This document shows, in pieces, positions 28,357 to 37,660 of a stretch of DNA of 64,000 nucleotides (positions within the stretch are counted from its first letter, which is position 1; every line of letters starts with the position of its first letter). The translations under genes and the position numbers were made by a program. Location: contig NZ_CP042914.1 in assembly GCF_008065135.1 (NCBI RefSeq), forward strand, positions 6,429,404 to 6,493,403. Reading direction: 5' to 3'. Source of the stretch: Roseimaritima ulvae. Its GTDB lineage: Bacteria > Planctomycetota > Planctomycetia > Pirellulales > Pirellulaceae. The notes below the pieces were generated by a model. It searched no databases. It was not told where the DNA came from and saw only the letters and a list, made by a program, of their open reading frames with translations.

Positions 28357-28827
28357 ATGGGACGTATCACTGCCAGCCGCTCGCACTTCAAGCCTGATCC
28401 TCGGTTCAATTCCGCTCTGGCTAGCAAGTTCATCAACTGCCTGATGCTGGACGGCAAAAAGACGGTCGCCCAGAACGTGTTCTACAACGCGCTGGAAGAA
28501 ATCGGCCGCCGCATGCCCGACGCAACGCCGATCGAAGTCTTCGAAGAAGCGATCGAAAACGTCAAACCGTACGTCGAAGTTCGCAGTAAGCGAGTCGGTG
28601 GTGCCAGCTACCAAGTGCCGATGCAGGTCAACCGCAGCCGGCAGCAAAGCTTGGCGATCCGCTGGGTGCTGAGCGCCATCCGCGACAAGAAGGGTCGCCC
28701 GACCCACCTCAAGCTGGCCGACGAAATTCTGGCTGCCTACAAAAAAGAAGGCAACGCCTACACCAAACGCGAAAACACCCACCGCATGGCCGACGCCAAC
28801 AAAGCGTTCTCGCACTTCGCTTGGTAA
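28357..28827 (+). CDS. rpsG: 30S ribosomal protein S7
   Basis: 156 residues, the usual S7 length. Conserved segments: [56 protein letters not shown]7 nucleates assembly of the 30S head by binding the 3' domain of 16S rRNA. The usual str operon continues with fusA and tuf, but here a strong terminator follows within 60 bases, so the operon is split. Confidence 0.98.
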   Translation: MGRITASRSHFKPDPRFNSALASKFINCLMLDGKKTVAQNVFYNALEEIGRRMPDATPIEVFEEAIENVKPYVEVRSKRVGGASYQVPMQVNRSRQQSLAIRWVLSAIRDKKGRPTHLKLADEILAAYKKEGNAYTKRENTHRMADANKAFSHFAW

Positions 28828-28856
28828 CTCCAGCGGTTGCAAAGCACTGACCATCC

Positions 28857-28892
28857 AAAAAAGCCTCGGACCAAACGTCCGGGGCTTTTTTT
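28857..28892 (+). terminator. Rho-independent terminator of rpsL-rpsG
   Basis: Stem GCCTCGGAC (28863-28871) pairs with GTCCGGGGC (28877-28885) around loop CAAAC, with one G-T pair, followed by seven T at 28886-28892. A run of A on the other side makes it usable in both directions. Confidence 0.92.
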
Positions 28893-29543
28893 GTGCCTGG
28901 GCAATGTTGACCTCCCCCCAGGCCCGGAGTGCCGACACAGCCCCTGCCGATCCGCGCCGCCGCCCAGAATCCCTTTGTGTCGGCCCTCCGGGCCTTTGTT
29001 TTGACGAGGGCATTTACCGGGGGTTTCACCCCCGGCAAGGGCTGTGTCGGCCCTCCGGGCCTAACTCGCCGAACGCTCCCAGGAGCGCCGCGCGGGGAGG
29101 GAGCGCCGCGCGGGGACTGCCGCGCTTTTCTTTCCCCAGGCACGGAGTGCCGCGCGGAGACTGTCCCCGCGCGTGTCTGTCCCTAGGCACGGAGTGCCGA
29201 CACAGCCCCTGCCGGGGGCGAAAGCCCCCGGACCGGAGACAACAGAAGACACAAGGCCCGGAGTGCCGACACAGTCTCTGCCGATCCGCGCCGCCGCCCA
29301 GGATCCCTTTGCGTCGGCCCTCCGGGCCTTTGTTTTGATGAGGGCGTTTACCGGGGGTTTCACCCCCGGCAAGGGCTGTGCCGGCCCTCCGGGCCTAACT
29401 CGCCGACCGCTCCCAGGAGGATGCAAAACAGCTAAGCCAGGCGTTGCCCGGGCCGTGTGCAGCAGGATTCGCCGGTCCCACACGGGCCGGGGGCCCATGC
29501 TACGGATGGGACACGGGCCGGGGGGGCCATACTACGTGGGGAC
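28893..29543. repeat. 650-bp non-coding region: duplicated ~165-bp hairpin-rich repeat plus GGGCC elements
   Basis: A ~165-bp unit occurs at 28921-29084 and again at 29255-29419, starting GGCCCGGAGTGCCGACACAG and ending CGCTCCCAGGAG. It contains GGCCCTCCGGGCC (TCC loop) twice and CCGGGGGTTTCACCCCCGG. Between the copies, CCGGGGGCGAAAGCCCCCGG near 29213-29232 is an eight-base-pair stem with a GAAA tetraloop. Two copies of the dispersed CACGGGCC...CCCATGCTACG element close the region at 29481-29505 and 29512-29537. The open frames on both strands are repeat-derived, and I see no gene. Confidence 0.85.
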
Positions 29544-31040
29544 TTAGGCTACCGGGAACGGAATCGTGGCTGGGATGGTTTCGCGGCGGGTCGTGGGTTG
29601 CTGTCGAGCGGCCGTGACGATTTTTCGATCCGCTTCGATCGAGGCCCGGTGCGCGTGGGGGCTGGTCGATGCGAACCCGCCCACGACCACAATCGTGTCC
29701 TGCGGCGCGGCATGGGCGATGGCCCACTCGATCGCTCGTCGCCGGCCGGCCACCAATCGCGGACAGGCGGGCTTGTTCACACCGTCGAGCATGGCGTGAG
29801 CCGATTGCAAAAACGACTCCTTGCCGGCTTCGCCCGAGGTATAGATGACTTGATCGGCGAACCGTTCGGCCGCGCGGCCCATCGCCGCACATTCCATCTC
29901 CGGCGCATTCGCTGGTGCGGCCATTACACACCACAACCGGCCTCCCTGTCGCTCGCGCCGCAGCCCACGCAGCGTCTCCGACAATCGCGAAGCGGAATCG
30001 GCCACGTCCAAGACCACCGAAGCGGCATCGTAGCCGGGGATGCGATCCATCCGGCCGGGGATCTGCTTGACCGAGCGGATCGCTTCGATCGCGGCCGGCA
30101 GCGTCAATTCAGTCAGCATCCCGACCGCGACGGCAGCCAACTGATTGGCGGCCATCGCCGCGCCGGTCAGGCCGGTTTCCATCGTCGCCGTGGTATCGCC
30201 AGCGGTCACCAACAAGGTGGTTTCGCCAGGCATCTGTTCAAAGATTTTGCCGCTCACGTCGGCATCGTTTCGCATCCCATAGGTCAGCCGCTGCACGCCG
30301 GCGTCGGTCACCATCCGCAACGCTTGCGGACTGTCGGCTGAAACGACCGCCATCCCGCTGGGGCTCAGATGATCCAGGGCGGCCTGCAGCTGATGGGGTC
30401 CAAAGTCGCCGGTGCGGCCCGGGTTTCCGGTGACCACCAACAGATCCAACCGCAGCGGTTCCAAACAATGGTTCGCCAACATCGTGTCGGACAGTTCCAG
30501 CACGGCCGTGGCACAGCCACAGTCCCGCGTGTCGGCCAGCCACTGCGTGTATTGCGTCGGCGTTTGAGCAGGCTGCTTGGGCGTCATCTGCAGGACCCCA
30601 TCGCAGCTACCTAGATCAGTGCAGTAGGCCGTCCGAATTCCGGCGGCCCGCAGCGCGGCAGCCACCAACAGGGCCGTGGTCGTCTTGCCGGCTTGGCCGA
30701 TCACGCCCACGGTGAACACGTCGCGGGTGGGGTTGCCGGCGATCGCATCGGCGACCAACGCCGTGGCGGCCAAGGCATCGGGGACCAGACATTGCGGCAG
30801 CGGACAGGGCATCAGCTGCTCGCACAAGATCCCGGCGGCACCGCGAGCAAGGGCATCAGCGATCCGTTGCTGGGGATCGACCGTCGCACAATCGATCACC
30901 ACCAGATCTCCGCGGCGACAAGGCGTCGCACCGGTGGCCAAGCGAGACACCAAGATGTCCTCCCCACCGATAAAACGAGCGGTGGGAAACAACTGACGAA
31001 GACTTGCGGGACGCAAGTTGCTTGAATCCGTTCCAACCAT
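29544..31040 (-). CDS. Mur ligase family protein (MurE-like paralogue)
   Basis: 498 residues from ATG at 31040, fixed by AAGGAGG seven bases upstream; the longer frame to 31433 is not conserved-looking. It has a MurE-like N-terminal domain, a P-loop VIGQAGKTTT at 113-122 where typical MurE has GTNGKTT, a central domain with VVTGNPGRTGDF, and a C-terminal ligase domain (GRMDRIPG, VVLDVADSASRL, VVVGGFAST). Mur ligases join an amino acid or peptide to a UDP-sugar carboxylate using ATP. This protein is diverged: the usual DNPR-type diaminopimelate motif is replaced, and HHD-type metal residues are not obvious. Its substrate may not be UDP-MurNAc-dipeptide. Confidence 0.8.
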   Translation of the reverse strand: MVGTDSSNLRPASLRQLFPTARFIGGEDILVSRLATGATPCRRGDLVVIDCATVDPQQRIADALARGAAGILCEQLMPCPLPQCLVPDALAATALVADAIAGNPTRDVFTVGVIGQAGKTTTALLVAAALRAAGIRTAYCTDLGSCDGVLQMTPKQPAQTPTQYTQWLADTRDCGCATAVLELSDTMLANHCLEPLRLDLLVVTGNPGRTGDFGPHQLQAALDHLSPSGMAVVSADSPQALRMVTDAGVQRLTYGMRNDADVSGKIFEQMPGETTLLVTAGDTTATMETGLTGAAMAANQLAAVAVGMLTELTLPAAIEAIRSVKQIPGRMDRIPGYDAASVVLDVADSASRLSETLRGLRRERQGGRLWCVMAAPANAPEMECAAMGRAAERFADQVIYTSGEAGKESFLQSAHAMLDGVNKPACPRLVAGRRRAIEWAIAHAAPQDTIVVVGGFASTSPHAHRASIEADRKIVTAARQQPTTRRETIPATIPFPVA

Positions 31041-31350
31041 GTCCGGCCTCCTTGCCGCAGATTTGGAATGTCGATCTGGGTATCTGATAAACGACCCGCA
31101 GGGCATCAGCGACAATCCGTCATGGACAAGCTGATTCTGGGTTGCGAGCGAAAACGATTGTCCGCCTGACCAGGATTTGGTCAAGCCGAAAAATGCGACT
31201 CCAACCGTGTTTCCAATGCTTGCAAAAGCCCTGCAACCCTGGACAGCCCGGCGTTTGCCTGCCACCATGCTTTGATATTCACTTGGATATTTGCTGAAAG
31301 ATTTATCTGTCTGGTTATTTGCTAGCACTGAAAAAAACGAGTTTCTCCCG
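31041..31350. other. Divergent intergenic region
   Basis: 310 bases separate the Mur-ligase paralogue and the HTH-EIIA operon, which are transcribed away from each other. The first bases hold the AAGGAGG site of the minus-strand gene. An AT-rich block around 31270-31340 probably contains the plus-strand promoter, but I cannot assign boxes with confidence. No gene or repeat is seen. Confidence 0.5.
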
Positions 31351-32058
31351 ATGGAAGATTTTGACGTCGGACATTTAGCGGCTTTTCTGCGAATGACCCC
31401 CGACCAGGTCATCAAGTTGGCCGAACGAGGCAAGCTGCCGGGCCGCCGGGTGCAGGGAGAGTGGCGATTTTCCGAAGCCGAAATCCACCACTACATGGAA
31501 GACCGGATCGGCGACAGCGACGAAGAGCAACTGGACCAGGTCGAAAAGATGCTGGACCAGACCAAGACCGTTCAGGAACCGATCGGTCGCATCATCGATC
31601 TCTGTCCGGTGGAAGCGATCGCGGTGCCGTTGAACGCCCGCACCCGCGGCTCGGTGATCCGTTCAATGGCCGATCTGGCGGCCACCACCGGCCTGCTGTG
31701 GGACGCTCCGGCGATGGCCGAAGCGGTGCGACAACGTGAAGACCTGCATCCCACGGCGTTGGATTGTGGCGTGGCGCTGTTGCACCCTCGACGCCCCCAG
31801 ACATCGATCCTGGCGCAGTCGCTGATGGCCGTGGGCGTCTGCTCCGCACCGATTCCGTTTTCCGATCAGGGCCACCTGACGGACGTGTTTTTTCTGCTTT
31901 GCAGTTACGACGATCGATCTCACTTAAAAATCCTCGCTCGGCTCAGCCGCTTGCTGTCGGTCCAGGACATGCTGCCGCAGATCCGCGCGGCCCAATCGCC
32001 AGCGGATGTCCGCGCGGCGTTGGAAGACGCCGAAGCGATCATCGAGGACGACGAATGA
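31351..32058 (+). CDS. HTH DNA-binding domain fused to PTS EIIA-type domain
   Basis: 235 residues from ATG at 31351. Residues 1-50 form an excisionase/MerR-like helix-turn-helix (VGHLAAFLRMTPDQVIKLAE, then GKLPGRRVQGEWRF). After an acidic linker, residues about 80-220 resemble PTS EIIA of the fructose/nitrogen type: REDLHPTALDCGVALLHPR, with the likely phospho-acceptor His145 in LLHPR. This matches the active-site His of PtsN. No EIIB, EIIC, HPr or EI gene is nearby, so a regulatory rather than transport role is likely. It leads a chain of genes coupled by ATGA overlaps. Confidence 0.8.
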   Translation: MEDFDVGHLAAFLRMTPDQVIKLAERGKLPGRRVQGEWRFSEAEIHHYMEDRIGDSDEEQLDQVEKMLDQTKTVQEPIGRIIDLCPVEAIAVPLNARTRGSVIRSMADLAATTGLLWDAPAMAEAVRQREDLHPTALDCGVALLHPRRPQTSILAQSLMAVGVCSAPIPFSDQGHLTDVFFLLCSYDDRSHLKILARLSRLLSVQDMLPQIRAAQSPADVRAALEDAEAIIEDDE

Positions 32059-32816
32059 CCGCGTCGCCCGGGACGTTGATCTGGATCGGCTCGCGGACCG
32101 GCGGTGAAACCCGCGACGCGTTTGCGTACTGCCAACAACACGCCGCCCAACTGGCAGTGCGAGAAAGTTTGCAGGACGCTGTCGAACGGCCGGCCGACGC
32201 GGTCAGCGGTATCCTGATCTCGCGGCAGTCCCGCCACAGTGTTGACGCGGACCACGTCGAGGCCCTTGCCCAACAGTACCCGACGGCCCGGCGCACGGTC
32301 CTGATCGGCAGCAACGCCGAGGGTGAAGGTCGCACGGGGTTGGCTTGGCCGGGTTGGCAGCGCGTCGCTTGGCACGCCTGGAACCAGGTTCTGCCCGACT
32401 GGTTTTCGCCCGCGCCGCCGCTGGAACCCGCGGCGGTTGCCGATGCGCTTCAGCCGGTGGGCCTGACGCTGGTGGTGGCCGCAACCCTATCTCACGCCGA
32501 AGCGCTGCTGGACACGCTGGAGCAGTGGTCGGTGGCCGCGCTGTGGCAGCGACAACCCTCGCCGACGACGGCCCGGCATATCCATCGTGTGATCTGGGAC
32601 GATTCGGCGGCGCCGGCGACCACGGCCGCTCTGTGGCAACAACGATTGCAGTCGGTCCACCTGGCGGACGACGCGCGGCATGCCTGGACGGTGCATTACC
32701 CTCGGGTGGAACAGTTAACCGCGGCCAGGCGGGGCGGCGTCGATGTCACAATCAGCAAACCCTACCTGCAGGCTTCCCTGTTTCGATTCCTTTCTCCCGC
32801 GACCCCTTGCTCATGA
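32055..32816 (+). CDS. Conserved-looking protein of unknown function
   Basis: 253 residues. ATG at 32055 overlaps the preceding stop in an ATGA, so translation is probably coupled. I do not recognise the family. The N-terminal half (TLIWIGSRTGG...GILISRQSRHS...RRTVLIGSNAEG) has the strand-helix rhythm of an alpha/beta fold. The C-terminal end (GGVDVTISKPYLQASLFRFL) recalls the last strand and Lys-Pro turn of a response-regulator receiver, but no phospho-acceptor Asp is evident. It may be a degenerate receiver-like regulator. Its fixed place between the HTH-EIIA fusion and the flavin reductase suggests a shared pathway. Confidence 0.7.
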   Translation: MTASPGTLIWIGSRTGGETRDAFAYCQQHAAQLAVRESLQDAVERPADAVSGILISRQSRHSVDADHVEALAQQYPTARRTVLIGSNAEGEGRTGLAWPGWQRVAWHAWNQVLPDWFSPAPPLEPAAVADALQPVGLTLVVAATLSHAEALLDTLEQWSVAALWQRQPSPTTARHIHRVIWDDSAAPATTAALWQQRLQSVHLADDARHAWTVHYPRVEQLTAARRGGVDVTISKPYLQASLFRFLSPATPCS

Positions 32817-33358
32817 TCTTAGTCGTTAGCGCCAGCCTTCATCCTCGCAGTCGTAGTCGCTTGTTGGCGCAAGCGGCCTGCCAACGGCTGGAAAAACTGG
32901 AGCGTCCCTACGAACTGCTCGACCTGAACGAACATCCCTTGCCGCTTTGCGATGGCGATGCCGCGTACGGGGATCCGGCGGTCGGTCGAGCCATCGAATT
33001 GGGCAACGATGCGACGGCCATCCTGCTGGCGGCTCCGGTATATAATTACGACGTCAACGCGGCGGCCAAGAATCTGGTCGAACTGACCGGGCGTTCCTGG
33101 ACGGGCAAGGTGGTGGGCATGCTGCTGGCCGCCGGAGGGCAGGGCAGTTACATGTCGGGCATGGGCTTGGCCAACAGTTTGATGCTGGACTTCCGCTGCC
33201 TGGTGGTGCCGCGATTCGTGTACGCGGTGGGCGACGCGTTCGAAGGCGATCAGATCACCGACGAAAACGCCTTGGTGCGATTGGATCAATTGGTCGAAGA
33301 AACCCTGCGGATCTCCGACGCGGTCCGCGCCGCGGAACCCAAGAAAGAAAACAGCTAA
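32813..33358 (+). CDS. NADPH-dependent FMN reductase-like flavoprotein
   Basis: 181 residues; ATG at 32813 again overlaps the preceding stop as ATGA. The flavodoxin-like fold is clear: ILVVSASLHPRSRSR (phosphate loop for FMN), LDLNEHPLPLCDGD, AAPVYNYDVNAAAKNLVEL (flavin-binding motif) and AAGGQGSYMSGMGLANSLML. Relatives reduce FMN, quinones, azo compounds or chromate with NAD(P)H in the cytoplasm. It is the third gene of the coupled operon, with moxR starting four bases after its stop. Confidence 0.9.
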   Translation: MILVVSASLHPRSRSRLLAQAACQRLEKLERPYELLDLNEHPLPLCDGDAAYGDPAVGRAIELGNDATAILLAAPVYNYDVNAAAKNLVELTGRSWTGKVVGMLLAAGGQGSYMSGMGLANSLMLDFRCLVVPRFVYAVGDAFEGDQITDENALVRLDQLVEETLRISDAVRAAEPKKENS

Positions 33359-33362
33359 CTTG

Positions 33363-34364
<1,002 letters not shown>

Positions 34365-34465
34365 CCCTCCGCTGGCCGATATCGGCAAACTGATCTCACG
34401 ACTCGGCCTCATCTTCTTCGTAATCGCCTACCTGCTAGGACGTTGATGGTCGTCCATGGTCGTCC

Positions 34466-34722
34466 ATGGTCGTTGTTCGCTCCGCGAACACAACGTCTTG
34501 GGTTCCGTATTCGAAGTCGCCAGACTTTGAACGCCAACGCCAAGCATCCAAACTCTGGTGAGTTCGGCTACGGAAATTTCGTTGCGTTCGCGGGGGGCGT
34601 GAAATGTTTTACTGAGCGATCTTGCGCTCCTGCTTCCACCGGGCTTGCCCCGGTTGGGGCGACAACTGGACACTAACAGGCTAGCCCCCCGACGTTATGT
34701 TCGCGGAGCGAACAACGACCAT
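34466..34722. mobile_element. MITE-like element with 32-bp terminal inverted repeats
   Basis: The 32 bases at 34466-34497 are the inverse complement of 34691-34722 with one mismatch. Each arm contains the GTTCGC-GGA-GCGAAC palindrome (34475-34489 and 34699-34713). The 193-bp interior is non-coding and carries one copy of the dispersed CCAAACTCTGG...GTTCGGCTACG element. The right arm ends on the first base of the stop codon of the next gene. No transposase and no clear target duplication is seen. Confidence 0.75.
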
Positions 34723-35465
34723 TACTTCAGGGCGATGGCTTGCTGCAGGGGTCGCAGCACGTTGGTCACCAGGTAGCCGTCGGCGATCTCGCGGCACAGC
34801 CCGGCCAGACGATTGAATTCGCCGGTGTAGCCTTCGTCGGAATCGAGCGAATCGAAACGTCGCACCGTCAGGTAGACACTTAGCTGATCTTCGGGAAATT
34901 CTTGCGTACGCACATGGTATGCCGTGGTCCGGGTTTCGAAACCGATCCGGCACTGCGTACGACATTCGTCATCCAGAGCGAACTGCAGCGAGGGCTCGTT
35001 GCACAACACCCGGCTGTGCGGGATGTCGAGCATTTTTTCGAACCCCGGGATGACGCCCAAGGCTTCGGTCATGACGGCGTTCTGATCGCCGCGGAAGGTA
35101 AAGTCAAAGCCCATCATGACGCTCAGCGATTCGCAGTCGAGCGGGCTGACAGAGAGCGTGTAGGGGACCAGGTCGAGGACACTGCGATGCAGCTCCAGAG
35201 CGGCGTCGAAAGAGGCTGGATTGACCGCCCCGCTGTTGACCCGGCGTTGTTCGATCGATGTCCAGCGATACGCGCCGTGCTCCTTCTCCTCCTCCAACAC
35301 GTACTCGTTCGACTCACGCGAATAAAAGTTCTGCATGGTCGAGAAGCGACGCTTGAGTTGTTCAAAGTGATGCAGCACCGTCTCACGATTCTGGGGCAGA
35401 TCCATTTCCGTGCCCAGATTCATGTTCAAGTAAAAGTCGTCACTGAAGGCGCCGTACCCTTCCAT
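34722..35465 (-). CDS. Hypothetical protein, probably planctomycete-conserved
   Basis: 247 residues, no signal peptide or membrane segment. I do not recognise a family. The composition is that of a soluble alpha/beta protein with many aromatic and acidic residues (YGAFSDDFYLNMNLG, MGFDFTFRGDQNAVMTEALG, LSVYLTVRRFDSLDSDEGYTGEF). Codon use and length match the neighbours, so it is very likely a real gene. It stands alone between the MITE-like element and the divergent ogt gene. Its stop codon overlaps the right end of that element. Confidence 0.75.
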   Translation of the reverse strand: MEGYGAFSDDFYLNMNLGTEMDLPQNRETVLHHFEQLKRRFSTMQNFYSRESNEYVLEEEKEHGAYRWTSIEQRRVNSGAVNPASFDAALELHRSVLDLVPYTLSVSPLDCESLSVMMGFDFTFRGDQNAVMTEALGVIPGFEKMLDIPHSRVLCNEPSLQFALDDECRTQCRIGFETRTTAYHVRTQEFPEDQLSVYLTVRRFDSLDSDEGYTGEFNRLAGLCREIADGYLVTNVLRPLQQAIALK

Positions 35466-35630
35466 TCACAAACTCCAGGTTGGTAGCATATTGATGGTCC
35501 GCATCCCGATATCGGCCCGGAGTCAGTATAGGTCAGTTGCCCCATGACGGCCAACCAGCCGCCCGGCGGGGAACCGCTCTGGCCCCTCCCCGGGTCCCAT
35601 AACCTATTACAGCGAAAGGGGTTAGCAGCC

Positions 35631-36164
35631 ATGCCCAAGCTCAAACCTGCCGTCGCGTCGGCCATCGTTCTGTGGCGTCCCCATTCGTCTCCGCTGGGAA
35701 CGCTGTACTCGCAGTGGACCGCGGCGGGACTTGCCCACCTGGGCTGGCAGCGTCCGCCACTGGAGGACCTGGATGTGGCAACGGACCAGGTGCAGCGTCA
35801 GGCGGAGCATTTGGATGAATGTATGCAGCGTTTTTTTGCCGACGGCGATGGCGACGTGTTCGCCGACGTGACGCTCGACACCACCGGCTGGCCCCCGTTT
35901 TTTGCCGACGTGTACCGCGCCTGCCGCCGGATCCCCAGCGGCCAAACGATCTCTTACGCCGCGTTGGCGGCCGCCGCTGGACGACCAGCCGCGGTGCGTG
36001 CCGCCGGCCAAGCGATGGCTCGCAATCGCGTGCCGCTGATCGTTCCCTGCCACCGCGTCGTCAGTCGCCAAGGACTGCGAGGCTTTAGCGCTCCCGGTGG
36101 CCTGGCCACCAAGCAGTGGTTGCTGGATCTGGAACAGCAAGGCGCAACCACGGCGAAGATCTAA
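35631..36164 (+). CDS. ogt: Methylated-DNA--protein-cysteine methyltransferase
   Basis: 177 residues from ATG at 35631, preceded by GAAAGGGG; an earlier ATG at 35544 lacks a site. The catalytic PCHRVV motif has Cys140, with the helix-turn-helix (YAALAAAAGRPAAVRAAGQAMARN) and the final GLRGFSAPGGLATKQWLLDLE. The enzyme moves the alkyl group from O6-methylguanine in DNA to its own cysteine in a single-use repair reaction. The N-terminal domain is short and diverged, as in Ogt-type proteins. It appears to be a single-gene unit. Confidence 0.93.
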   Translation: MPKLKPAVASAIVLWRPHSSPLGTLYSQWTAAGLAHLGWQRPPLEDLDVATDQVQRQAEHLDECMQRFFADGDGDVFADVTLDTTGWPPFFADVYRACRRIPSGQTISYAALAAAAGRPAAVRAAGQAMARNRVPLIVPCHRVVSRQGLRGFSAPGGLATKQWLLDLEQQGATTAKI

Positions 36165-36264
36165 CGCCCCCACGTAGCATGGTCCCCCCGGGCCGTGCAT
36201 TGCGAAGATTTTTTTAAGACGTTAGCTCTCCCCACACAGGGCAGGGGCCCATGCTACGGCTTGG
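36165..36264. repeat. Two inverted copies of the dispersed GGGCC-CATGCTACG element
   Basis: Copies at 36173-36197 (CGTAGCATGG...GGGCCGTG) and about 36234-36259 (CAGGGGCCCATGCTACGG) face each other between the convergent ogt and secreted-protein genes. Base pairing between them could act as a transcription stop for both. Confidence 0.7.
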
Positions 36265-37281
36265 TTAACGTGAAAAGGGCGCGGCCGCTTCGGCGATCCG
36301 AATCCCTTCGTCGATGTCCAACACTTCGGCATCCAACCCGATCCCGCAGACCCGTTGCACGTACTGGTCGGCCAACACGCGTTGCGCCGGCGACCAGTGC
36401 ACCGCGGCCAGGTTCCAATAGTCGCGGTCGGTCGACAACCAACTGGCTAACCGGCTGGGCGAATCGCTCTGCTGTGGACGCAGGGTCCACCGCACGCGAC
36501 GAATCCGACTGCGCTGTTCAGCGTCCAAAAACTCGTTGTCCAACCGATCCAGGTGCCGCAGCACGGGCAAGCCCATCGCCAGCAATTCGGCTTCAGCCGC
36601 CCTGCGGACTTTGCTTTGCGGTGAGCGGATACGATCCAACGCATCGCGGACATCGTCCAAGCTGGGGATGGGCCGTTCACAAGCCACACGAAGCAAGCGT
36701 TGTTCCGCTGCGGCGGTGATCGTCTCCAACGTCGGCCCGTCCAATAAATAAGGCATGAGATGATGCAGGTGCGTCTCAAAGAGGACGGGATGACTGGCTC
36801 GCAGATGGATCAAGCTGGGAGATTGGAAAGACTGCTTGTCCGACGGGTGGTCGAGCTGAATTTCCAGAGGGCCGGAGACCGGCTGGGTCAGAGTGACACG
36901 CTGTTGGCGATCGACCCGGTGAGAGAGAATTTGCACTCTTTGTGCATCGACCACATCAACGATGACGTGCTGTTGGTCGGTTTGGAAGGTGTAGTGCAGC
37001 GAAGGGACGCCGCGTCTTGAGCTGACCGTGAGGGTCTCGGAAAGTGGAAAGGGTAACTCCTGTCTGGCCGCCTTGGTCCCCTTTCGATGGCGGGGTGGGT
37101 CCAGTTCGAGTCTACCGAGCACTAAGCGAAAATGAGCCATTCCCGATTGTCGAATCAAACCCTGCTCCCCGGGTGGGGGCGGTGGCGGCGGCTCGAACGC
37201 TCGCACCGGTTTCCTTTCGACAGCCAGACTTGCAATAATAGCGATGCCAAGCAAGACGCTCAGCCGCGGTCGCCTAATCAT
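36265..37281 (-). CDS. Secreted hypothetical protein with proline-rich segment
   Basis: 338 residues. An N-terminal signal peptide (RLSVLLGIAIIASLAV) is followed by FEPPPPPPPGEQ. The middle (about 90-170) looks like beta strands that may form an immunoglobulin-like domain. The last third (DDVRDALDRIRSPQSKVRRAAEAELLAMGLPVLRHLDRL) resembles the helical repeat seen in planctomycete proteins that assess HEAT-like units. No catalytic motif is visible. It is probably periplasmic or envelope-bound. The gene stands alone, convergent with ogt. Confidence 0.7.
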   Translation of the reverse strand: MIRRPRLSVLLGIAIIASLAVERKPVRAFEPPPPPPPGEQGLIRQSGMAHFRLVLGRLELDPPRHRKGTKAARQELPFPLSETLTVSSRRGVPSLHYTFQTDQQHVIVDVVDAQRVQILSHRVDRQQRVTLTQPVSGPLEIQLDHPSDKQSFQSPSLIHLRASHPVLFETHLHHLMPYLLDGPTLETITAAAEQRLLRVACERPIPSLDDVRDALDRIRSPQSKVRRAAEAELLAMGLPVLRHLDRLDNEFLDAEQRSRIRRVRWTLRPQQSDSPSRLASWLSTDRDYWNLAAVHWSPAQRVLADQYVQRVCGIGLDAEVLDIDEGIRIAEAAAPFSR

Positions 37282-37475
37282 TGCCTTCCCTCCCTTTACT
37301 GGGGTGAGTCACACCGCAAGTGTGACGGGACGCAAAACGTTGGACGGCCGGGCTGGCCCGGTAGCACGGGGCAAAGCCCGACTGTTTCCAATCTCTAGAT
37401 ATCGGCAATCGATTTCCGAATCTAGAGCAATTCGCGCGATCCACTAATAATTCATTCATCTCCCGTTAACAGGCC

Positions 37476-37633
37476 ATGATTTCTCATAGTCAAGATGTCG
37501 CCGATATCGAAGGCATACTCGATCGACAACAATCCCAATTGGACCAACGGTGCATTTATCAACGTTGAAAGATTTTTGTGATCTGCTGGAAAACGACGAC
37601 CCGCTGCGGTTACTGGAAAAACATTGGGAGTAG
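37476..37633 (+). pseudogene. Remnant of a nucleotidyltransferase (DUF6036-like) C-terminus
   Basis: From 37476 the frame reads SQDVADIEGILDRQQSQLDQ and CIYQR before a stop; from about 37565 the next frame continues LKDFCDLLENDDPLRLLEKH and WE, then TAG. Joined, these look like the helical C-terminal end of nucleotidyltransferases related to AbiEii/DUF6036 (D(V/L)xDIEGIxxRQ...LD...I...L..F). One base appears lost near 37565. The front of the gene, with the catalytic GSxxxD motif, is missing. Family assignment is from memory of the pattern only. Confidence 0.5.
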
Positions 37634-37660
37634 CTGTTTCGCCGCAGCTTTGTCGAAATC

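Noticed and set aside
36195-36719. 174-codon plus-strand frame
   Set aside because: It overlaps the secreted-protein gene on the other strand and starts in a repeat element; the composition is Arg/Pro-rich noise.
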